Shown here: piece after piece, positions 1 to 4,957 of the stretch
Position numbering within the stretch: the stretch's first letter is position 1
Layout of the letters: each line of letters begins with the position of its first letter
NCBI GenBank assembly: GCA_027016675.1
Contig: JALUSH010000005.1
Location: 1-6,850 of the forward strand
Source: Thermodesulfovibrio sp.
GTDB lineage: Bacteria; Nitrospirota; Thermodesulfovibrionia; Thermodesulfovibrionales; JdFR-85
DNA: 6,850 nt
Direction: 5' to 3'
The notes under the pieces: generated by a model
What the model was told of the DNA's origin: nothing
Databases searched by the model: none
What the model saw: the letters and a program-made list of their open reading frames with translations, nothing else
Made by a program: the position numbers and the translations under genes

Positions 1-544
1 ATTTTTACCGGAGAAACTCCAGATTCTAAATATTGATCTATCACCTCCTTTTCATTAACTCATCAATCAAAAAATCATGTATTAAAAGCTACGGTTTATA
101 ACTTATCGACTATCTACTAAAAAACTTTAATGAACTAAAAACAAACCCTTCAAGTTTTATCAGAGGATAGTAACTATTGTGAACATAGCATCCTTCTCTA
201 TCATCTCAATCTCCCCTTACAGCTTAAAAAGTTTATCAAATTCTATGCCTGTATGTTATCTTATTGATATTTCAGTTTATTTAAATTATAACAATAAAAA
301 GATATACTGTTTTATGACAATACCTGACATTTTCTTGACATGTTTTGTCACATAGATTGCCAAGAACTTGTCGCAAGCAGAATGATTTTGTTCAGTGTTC
401 AGTAACCAGCAAGCAGTTAATTGGAAAATATGTGGCTAAGTACTATGAATGCAGGTAAACACGTTATCCCAAAACCAGCTGTAGGAATAACGAAGAATTG
501 ATGAAAGCAGTGATATGAACTTTATCGATAGATTTGGGGTTATG
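1..544. other. AT-rich gene-free region upstream of tpiA
   Basis: No convincing gene is visible on either strand. The region is AT-rich and stop-dense. The longest plus-strand reading from an ATG near its right side is 430-501 (23 codons), without a ribosome binding site or recognisable similarity. Small repeats are present: TGACA at 315, 325 and 336, an inverted TGTCA at 346, the octamer GCAAGCAG at 373-380 and 409-416, and a tandem GTTCAGT at 390-403. I recognise no tRNA, rRNA or riboswitch. It may hold upstream regulatory sites for tpiA, leader sequence for a minus-strand gene beyond the left edge, or decayed sequence. Confidence 0.6.
42..54 (-). promoter_or_regulatory. Strong Shine-Dalgarno-like sequence near the left edge, possible start of a minus-strand gene
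   Basis: The minus strand reads AAAAGGAGGTGAT, with an 11-base perfect complement to the usual 16S rRNA 3' tail. A GTG at 44-42 opens a frame that stays open for 14 codons to the window edge (reading VIDQYLESGVSPVK). However, that GTG lies inside the Shine-Dalgarno sequence itself, which leaves no normal spacer. No ATG, GTG or TTG sits at ordinary spacing downstream. A partial gene leaving the window to the left is possible but not established. Confidence 0.25.
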
Positions 545-574
545 TTGACATAAAAGTGTCAGTTATTGTTTAAT
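545..574 (+). promoter_or_regulatory. Sigma-70-type promoter for tpiA
   Basis: A perfect -35 hexamer TTGACA at 545-550 is followed after 18 bp by TTTAAT at 569-574, which matches five of six positions of the -10 consensus. Transcription would be expected to start about seven bases later, near 581, where the tpiA ATG lies. The TGACA of the -35 also forms an inverted repeat with TGTCA at 557-561, so a repressor could overlap the promoter. Predicted from sequence only. Confidence 0.5.
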
Positions 575-580
575 TATACC

Positions 581-1336
581 ATGCGAATACCACTGATTGC
601 AGCAAACTGGAAGATGCACATGACCACTGCGGAAACCCGTGAGTATATCACAGAGTTTCTACCCCTTGTGGAAGGAGTGAATGACGTTGAGATAGTTCTT
701 GCTCCTCCCTTTACATCCCTTGCTGTGGCTGCAAAATTCCTCAAGGGAAGCAATGTGAAACTTGCTGCACAGAATGTCTTCTGGGAGGAAAAGGGCGCCT
801 ATACAGGTGAAATTTCACCACAGATGCTTAAGGATGTGGAATGTTCCTATGTAATCATAGGTCATTCTGAAAGACGTCAGTATTTTGGAGAAACCGACGA
901 AACAGTAAACAAAAAAATTGGCGCAGCAGTGGCAACAGGTCTTGGCGTTATATTCTGCATTGGTGAAACCCTTGAAGAAAGGGAGGCAGGAAAAACCTTT
1001 GATGTGCTCAAAAAACAACTCACTGGAGGACTAAGAGATAGAAAGATAGATGGCCTTGTTATTGCCTATGAGCCTGTATGGGCTATTGGTACAGGCAAGA
1101 CTGCCACACCCGAGCAGGCCCAGGAAGCCCATGAGTTTATAAGAAATGAATTAAGATCACTTTATGGCGATGTCTCAGAGAGCATCAGGATACTGTATGG
1201 CGGCAGTGTGAAACCTGAAAACATCGCGACATTGATGGCTCAGAGGGACGTGGATGGCGGGCTTGTAGGTGGCGCAAGCCTCAAGCCTGACAGTTTTTCA
1301 AGGATTGTAAAGTTTAAAGAAACACAAGGAGGTTAA
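581..1336 (+). CDS. tpiA: Triose-phosphate isomerase
   Basis: This cytoplasmic enzyme interconverts dihydroxyacetone phosphate and glyceraldehyde 3-phosphate in glycolysis and gluconeogenesis. The 251-residue product has the normal family length and every key element: substrate-binding Asn9 and Lys11 in AANWKMH, catalytic His95 in IIGHSERR, catalytic Glu164 in AYEPVWAIGTGKT (which also forms flexible loop 6), and the phosphate-binding segments YGGSV (206-210) and GGLVGGASL (226-234). I chose the ATG at 581 because family members start just before the first beta strand; a TTG at 566 would add five residues (MFNYT). Neither start has a visible ribosome binding site, and the nearby promoter suggests a leaderless or very short-leader message. 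secG follows three bases after the stop codon, a gene order common in many bacteria. Confidence 0.97.
   Translation: MRIPLIAANWKMHMTTAETREYITEFLPLVEGVNDVEIVLAPPFTSLAVAAKFLKGSNVKLAAQNVFWEEKGAYTGEISPQMLKDVECSYVIIGHSERRQYFGETDETVNKKIGAAVATGLGVIFCIGETLEEREAGKTFDVLKKQLTGGLRDRKIDGLVIAYEPVWAIGTGKTATPEQAQEAHEFIRNELRSLYGDVSESIRILYGGSVKPENIATLMAQRDVDGGLVGGASLKPDSFSRIVKFKETQGG
1326..1332 (+). promoter_or_regulatory. Ribosome binding site of secG inside the end of tpiA
   Basis: AAGGAGG ends just before the tpiA TAA stop (1334-1336) and lies seven bases before the secG ATG at 1340. It is a near-perfect Shine-Dalgarno sequence. Its placement lets ribosomes finishing tpiA restart on secG, in contrast to tpiA itself, which has none. 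Confidence 0.8.
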
Positions 1337-1339
1337 TAA

Positions 1340-1705
1340 ATGACAACTCTCTTGATTGTCATACATGTACTTATTTCCCTCTTTCTTATAGGTGTTGTTC
1401 TTATACAGGGCGGTAAGGGGGCAGAGCTTGGCTCAGCCTTTGGTGGAGGCTCAAGCCATACCCTCTTTGGTGCACGTGGTGCTGCGACAGTTCTTAGCAA
1501 GGTAACCACCATTGTGGCAATTCTGTTTATGATAACTTCTCTGATATTGACAATAATATCAGTTCGTCAGCCTTCTGTTGTGAAATCAGTCATACCAGAA
1601 GAAAAGACCGGTGCAGCTCCTTCAACACCTATTAAGCCAGTTCCAGAAGGTGTCAAGCCTGTTACACCAGGGCAGGCCGTACCTGAACAGCCTGCAAAGA
1701 AATAG
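1340..1705 (+). CDS. secG: Preprotein translocase subunit SecG
   Basis: SecG is the small inner-membrane subunit that assists SecYE and SecA in protein export. The 121-residue product shows the family layout: a first membrane helix at about residues 3-22, the conserved cytoplasmic loop LIQGGKGAELGSAFGGGSS with its following TLFGARGA, and a second membrane helix at about 52-74. After this comes a long, proline-rich, low-complexity tail (about 80-121) ending in PAKK. Such tails vary in length and are probably disordered. The gene starts three bases after tpiA and is followed 11 bases later by the ABC ATPase gene, so it is probably cotranscribed with both. The exported cytochrome in this window would be a Sec client, although that is no evidence of a special link. 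Confidence 0.93.
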   Translation: MTTLLIVIHVLISLFLIGVVLIQGGKGAELGSAFGGGSSHTLFGARGAATVLSKVTTIVAILFMITSLILTIISVRQPSVVKSVIPEEKTGAAPSTPIKPVPEGVKPVTPGQAVPEQPAKK

Positions 1706-1716
1706 CAGATTTTCAG

Positions 1717-2703
1717 ATGTCCATAATCCATGTTGATTCCCTCTCAAAGCACTTTAACAGTATTAAGGCCGTTGATAATGTAAACTTTGACGTGAGAGAG
1801 GGGACGATTTTTGGTTTTCTTGGTCCCAATGGTGCTGGCAAGACAACAACCATTAGTATACTTTGCACCCTGCTCAGACCAACCTCTGGTACAGCTATTG
1901 TTGATGGGTACAATTGTGTGACCCAGCCCGCAAAGGTTAGAAGGTCAATCGGGGTGGTCTTTCAGGATACAACCCTTGATAAAGACCTCACTGCCTATGA
2001 AAACCTGCTGTATCATGCCATCCTTTATAATGTGGAAAAATCTGAAAGACAAAAACTTGTTGATGACGCTCTCATGTTCATAGGACTCTATGAAAGGAAA
2101 AATGACCTTGTAAAGAGATTCTCCGGAGGGATGAAGAGGCGTCTTGAGGTGGCAAGGGCTATGGTGCATCAGCCTAAAATACTCTTTCTTGATGAACCCA
2201 CACTGGGACTTGATCCCCAGAGCAGAAACAATCTATGGGAATTCATCACCCGTTTGCCAGAGGAAAAGGGAGTTACCATATTCATGACAACCCATTACAT
2301 GGATGAGGCCGAGGTTTGTGACGAGATTGCCATCATTGACAGGGGTAAGATAATAGCCCAGGGTAGTCCTGAAGAACTGAAGAAATCTGTGGGCGGAGAT
2401 GTGATATACCTTAAGACCACTGACAATCTGAAGGCTTTGAGTATCATCAGGGAAGAGATGTCACTGACAGGCAGGATCAAAGGTGATGAACTTTTTATTA
2501 CTGTTACACGTGGGGATGCATGTTTACCTGAACTAATAAGACACCTTGGTGATATAGTCAAATCTGTAAGGGTACAGAGGCCAACCTTGAATGATGTGTT
2601 CCTGAATCTGACAGGCAAGGAGATAAGAGAAGAACACCCTGACTCTATGGATGAAATAAAGGAGTCTGTCAGGGCCTACAGGAGGCGTTTTGATAGAACT
2701 TAG
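1717..2703 (+). CDS. ABC-2-type exporter, ATP-binding protein (DrrA/CcmA-like)
   Basis: This is the cytoplasmic ATPase of a two-component exporter whose membrane partner is the next gene. The 328 residues carry Walker A GPNGAGKT (36-43), Q-loop Gln83, signature FSGGMKRR (135-142), Walker B ILFLDEP (155-161, with Glu160 as the likely catalytic base), D-loop GLDP (164-167) and switch His193 in TTHYMDEA. After the nucleotide-binding domain, a C-terminal region of about 100 residues contains PTLNDVFLNLTG (289-300), typical of the daunorubicin-resistance (DrrA) and multidrug ATPase subfamily. The substrate cannot be told from sequence; drugs, lipids or polysaccharides are all possible for this family. 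The ATG at 1717 has only a weak ribosome binding site and lies 11 bases after secG, so translation may depend on reinitiation. Confidence 0.93.
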   Translation: MSIIHVDSLSKHFNSIKAVDNVNFDVREGTIFGFLGPNGAGKTTTISILCTLLRPTSGTAIVDGYNCVTQPAKVRRSIGVVFQDTTLDKDLTAYENLLYHAILYNVEKSERQKLVDDALMFIGLYERKNDLVKRFSGGMKRRLEVARAMVHQPKILFLDEPTLGLDPQSRNNLWEFITRLPEEKGVTIFMTTHYMDEAEVCDEIAIIDRGKIIAQGSPEELKKSVGGDVIYLKTTDNLKALSIIREEMSLTGRIKGDELFITVTRGDACLPELIRHLGDIVKSVRVQRPTLNDVFLNLTGKEIREEHPDSMDEIKESVRAYRRRFDRT

Positions 2704-3454
2704 GGTTGTATATGTTATTTCTGCAAGGGAGTTCAAGAAATTCCTCCGGGAGAAAAGCAGGCTCTTTTCCTCCCTCGCCCGTCCGCTGATCTGGCTCTTT
2801 CTGGTAGGCGGAGGGCTTTCACGTATTGTACCCACAGGCGGTAACATCACCTATCTTCAGTTTTTCTTCCCCGGGATTATAGGGATGACCATCCTCTTCA
2901 CTTCCATCTTTTCAGCCATTTCAATCATATGGGACAAGGAATTTGGCTATATGAAGGAGATCCTTGTGGCTCCTGTGTCAAGAACATCCATAGTGGTTGG
3001 TAAGGCAGTAAGTGGCTCAATTGTCTCAACAATACAGGCCACCATCGTTTTAATGCTTTTTCCACTCGTGGGTCTAAAATTGTCATTACTATCTGTTCTT
3101 TTAATAATACTACTTTCCTTTGCCATCTCCTTCTCTATTGCATCGATTGGCATATTGATAGCAACATTTTATGAGAGCTTTGAGAGTTTTTCAATAATTA
3201 TGAACTTCATAGTCATGCCCATGTTTTTCCTCTCAGGTGCCATGTATCCTTTAAGAAAACTTCCGGAAATATTTAAACTGATAGCACATTTCAATCCTTT
3301 AACCTATGGTATTGATGCATTGAAGAATGTAATAATTAAAGAGGCAGGGGAAATGGGAGCAGATTTCTCGTTGTCCCTTGATCTGGTAATCATATTTCTT
3401 GTTTCTCTGGTTTTTATCTTTCTTGGAACAAAGGCATTCAACAGAAGGGTATAG
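2690..3454 (+). CDS. ABC-2-type exporter, permease protein
   Basis: This 254-residue inner-membrane protein is the transport channel for the preceding ATPase. Six hydrophobic stretches are visible at about 26-44, 56-80, 104-127, 131-160, 167-188 and 229-247. The segment DKEFGYMKEILVAPVSR (82-98), between helices two and three, and the motif FFLSGAMYPL...FNPLTYGIDALK (179-212) are typical of the ABC-2 family (DrrB-like). The start is the TTG at 2690: AGGAGG at 2680-2685 precedes it by four bases, no ATG or GTG exists in this part of the frame, and the residues that follow (VISAREFKKFLREKSR) match the usual N-terminal amphipathic segment. The gene overlaps the ATPase gene by 14 bases in another frame, which suggests translational coupling and a stoichiometric complex. 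Confidence 0.92.
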   Translation: MIELRVVYVISAREFKKFLREKSRLFSSLARPLIWLFLVGGGLSRIVPTGGNITYLQFFFPGIIGMTILFTSIFSAISIIWDKEFGYMKEILVAPVSRTSIVVGKAVSGSIVSTIQATIVLMLFPLVGLKLSLLSVLLIILLSFAISFSIASIGILIATFYESFESFSIIMNFIVMPMFFLSGAMYPLRKLPEIFKLIAHFNPLTYGIDALKNVIIKEAGEMGADFSLSLDLVIIFLVSLVFIFLGTKAFNRRV

Positions 3455-3476
3455 TCTCCGGAAAGGGAGGTATAAT

Positions 3477-3989
3477 ATGTCAGTCTATGAGATAGTTCTA
3501 AAGAGAAGAAGCATTAGGAGGTTTGAAAAAAAGGATATCCCCACCGATATATTGGACAAACTGATAGATGCTCTTATCTGGGCTCCAAGTGCAGGTAATC
3601 TTCAGGCAAGAAGGTTTTATTTTGTCCGCGATGAGGAAACCAAAGAGCGGCTTGTACAGGCTGCGCTGAATCAGCGATTTATCAGTGAGGCACCACTTGC
3701 AATTGTTGCCTGTGCAGACAGGCGCATCTATAACCATTATGGAGAGCGAGGAGAGAACCTCTACTGTCTCCAGGATGTGGCATGCAGTATCATGTGCATG
3801 ATGCTTGTTGCCTGTGAATCAGGACTTGGCACGGTCTGGATTGGTGCCTTCTATGAAGACAGGGTATCAGAGATACTTGACCTCCCCTCATATCTCAGGC
3901 CGGTAGCCATTGTCCCTGTGGGCTGGCCTGCAAGGGTACCCTCTCCACCTCCACGGGTGAGCAGACAGAAGGCAGTGGTCTGGATTTAA
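3477..3989 (+). CDS. Nitroreductase-family FMN-dependent oxidoreductase
   Basis: The product is a 170-residue cytoplasmic flavoprotein of the NfnB/NfsA-like nitroreductase fold, probably an FMN-binding homodimer that uses NAD(P)H. Visible family signatures are the N-terminal FMN-phosphate contact KRRSIRRFE (9-17), APSAGNLQ (36-43), the GLGTVWIGAF segment (116-125) and a C-terminal PVAIVPVGWP (142-151). Length is at the short end for the family, as in the small SagB-like and single-domain members. The ATG at 3477 is chosen because GGGAGG (3465-3470) sits six bases upstream and the product begins at the conserved SVYEIVLKRRS; the frame is open further upstream, but that part lies within the permease gene. 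It starts 22 bases after the exporter and is probably the last gene of the operon. The physiological substrate (nitroaromatics, quinones or others) is unknown. Confidence 0.9.
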   Translation: MSVYEIVLKRRSIRRFEKKDIPTDILDKLIDALIWAPSAGNLQARRFYFVRDEETKERLVQAALNQRFISEAPLAIVACADRRIYNHYGERGENLYCLQDVACSIMCMMLVACESGLGTVWIGAFYEDRVSEILDLPSYLRPVAIVPVGWPARVPSPPPRVSRQKAVVWI

Positions 3990-4035
3990 TTCACACTTAA
4001 ATTCATTAGCATCGGTGGAAAATACTAATATTATC

Positions 4036-4070
4036 TACCCTATTACCACATCCGATGTGGTAATAGGGTA
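4036..4070. terminator. Strong hairpin terminator between convergent operons
   Basis: Two 17-base arms, 4036-4052 and 4054-4070, are perfectly complementary around a single central base (effectively a 16-bp stem with a three-base loop). On the plus strand the stem is followed by TTTTT (4071-4075), a classic rho-independent terminator for the nitroreductase end of the tpiA operon. On the minus strand it directly follows the stop codon of the CPAC protein, with a weaker U-tract (GATAATATTAG), so it probably also stops the opposing operon. Confidence 0.9.
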
Positions 4071-4073
4071 TTT

Positions 4074-4331
4074 TTAACTTAATGCCTCTCTTATCTCCTC
4101 CTCACCATAGCCAACAACAACCTTTTTCCCTCCATCAACTACAAGTGTTGGGAAGGTCTCCTTTGGATTGTATTTTCTCATCTCATCAAGCAGTTTGTTT
4201 CTTGAATCTCTGTCAATAGTATCAAGATCAATTATTACAGCCTCCACCCCCATCTCCTGCATAAGTTTCTTAGTCTTCTTGCAGGCAGGACAGGTGCTTA
4301 ATGCAAATAGTACAATCTTTTTCTCTGACAT
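4074..4331 (-). CDS. Small thioredoxin/glutaredoxin-fold protein with CPAC active site
   Basis: This 85-residue cytoplasmic thiol-disulfide protein has the redox-active pair Cys14-Pro-Ala-Cys17 at the end of the first strand (VLFALSTCPACKKT). It also has the cis-proline in TFPTLVVDGG (Pro61) and a C-terminal helix GYGEEEIREAL, matching glutaredoxins and NrdH-like redoxins. Lengths near 80-90 residues are normal for that group. CPAC differs from the CPYC of classical glutaredoxins, so whether it uses glutathione, thioredoxin reductase or another reductant cannot be said. The ATG at 4331 follows GGGAGG by four bases. It lies 56 bases after the flavoprotein gene and is probably the last gene of the HAO-like operon. 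Its TAA stop shares bases with the T-tract of the adjacent terminator. It could recycle a thiol or metal centre of its operon partners, but this is inference. Confidence 0.85.
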   Translation of the reverse strand: MSEKKIVLFALSTCPACKKTKKLMQEMGVEAVIIDLDTIDRDSRNKLLDEMRKYNPKETFPTLVVDGGKKVVVGYGEEEIREALS

Positions 4332-4387
4332 TGTTCCTCCCTTTTGATTGCCTCCAGGCCTAACCAGAAGGTTATGATTATTTTATC

Positions 4388-4957
4388 CTATCCAACCAGC
4401 TTTTTGCCTGCCTTATAAGCATCCGTGAGCGCCGTAGGATGCTCCCTGATAGCTCCCCTGGCATCTATCTCCTTGTAATAAAGTGTTTCATGCTCTGGCA
4501 CACTGATGGTCCTGAAAAAAGCCTTGGCAGTAGCACCACCACAATCAAATCCCACCTGTCTTTTCATCCCACCAACCATCAAAAGAAGCCCCTTTCTTCC
4601 ATATGGTCCTGGTTCTATAGGTCTTTTAAGGAGATACTTCTCACACCAGAAGGACTGGCAACGGTCAATGAGTGCCTTTATCTGTGCTGAGAGGCCAAAG
4701 AAGAATATGGGTGAGGCAATTACAAACCTGTCGCCTTCACGGATGGCTTGGTAGACATCTGTCATATCATCCTCAACAATGCACTGCCCTGTCTCATCAC
4801 AGCCACCACAGTTCAGACAGGGGGAAATATCCATCTCAGAAGGCCTGAAGAGGGTCACAGAATGACCCTCTTCTTCAACAGCCCTGATCGTCTCTTTCAA
4901 CAAGAGTTCTGTATTGCCTTCAATCCTTGGGCTACCAAGAAAGGCTATAACTCTCAT
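4388..4957 (-). CDS. Flavodoxin-fold NAD(P)H-dependent FMN reductase, iron-sulfur flavoprotein-like
   Basis: The 189-residue product has the flavodoxin-like fold: strand VIAFLGSP with the FMN-phosphate loop GSPRIEGNT (8-16) and the flavin-contacting ASPIFFFGLSAQIKALIDR (81-99), characteristic of the NADPH-dependent FMN reductase and iron-sulfur flavoprotein families. Between these lies a compact cysteine motif CLNCGGCDETGQC (Cys47, 50, 53, 59; CX2CX2CX5C). In archaeal iron-sulfur flavoproteins (Isf) this spacing binds a [4Fe-4S] cluster; some homologues use the cysteines otherwise, so the cluster is inferred. Studied Isf proteins transfer electrons to O2 or H2O2, or accept them from ferredoxin. 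No signal peptide is seen, so it is cytoplasmic. Its ATG overlaps the stop of the octaheme cytochrome gene (ATGA) and has a GGAG eight bases upstream within that gene, indicating translational coupling. Confidence 0.88.
   Translation of the reverse strand: MRVIAFLGSPRIEGNTELLLKETIRAVEEEGHSVTLFRPSEMDISPCLNCGGCDETGQCIVEDDMTDVYQAIREGDRFVIASPIFFFGLSAQIKALIDRCQSFWCEKYLLKRPIEPGPYGRKGLLLMVGGMKRQVGFDCGGATAKAFFRTISVPEHETLYYKEIDARGAIREHPTALTDAYKAGKKLVG

Noticed and set aside
40..51. ATCACCTCCTTT on the plus strand, like the 3' end of 16S rRNA
   Set aside because: The sequence before it does not resemble the conserved 16S end, so this is the complement of a Shine-Dalgarno sequence, not rRNA.
373..416. 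GCAAGCAG direct repeats and tandem GTTCAGT as a CRISPR or mobile-element end
   Set aside because: The repeats are only 7-8 bases, have no regular spacers, and no transposase or cas gene is nearby.
430..501. Plus-strand reading of 23 codons starting MWLSTMNAGK
   Set aside because: It has no ribosome binding site and no recognisable similarity, and the flanking frames are full of stops. I see no support for a gene, though a decayed fragment is possible.
566..580. TTG start for tpiA giving five extra residues
   Set aside because: The added MFNYT is not typical of the family, no ribosome binding site precedes it, and it overlaps the -10 region of the predicted promoter.
2533..2850. Minus-strand open frame of 105 codons across the ABC gene junction
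   Set aside because: It is antisense to two strongly supported genes, lacks recognisable domains, and its composition follows the complement of real codons.
3471..3476. TATAAT just before the nitroreductase ATG, as a -10 box
   Set aside because: No -35 element lies at the right distance, and a start there would fall inside the gene. The bases are simply the spacer after the GGGAGG ribosome binding site.
4361..4374. TAACC-AGAA-GGTTA hairpin between the flavoprotein and redoxin genes
   Set aside because: The stem is only five base pairs and has no T-tract, so it is too weak to call a terminator or attenuator.
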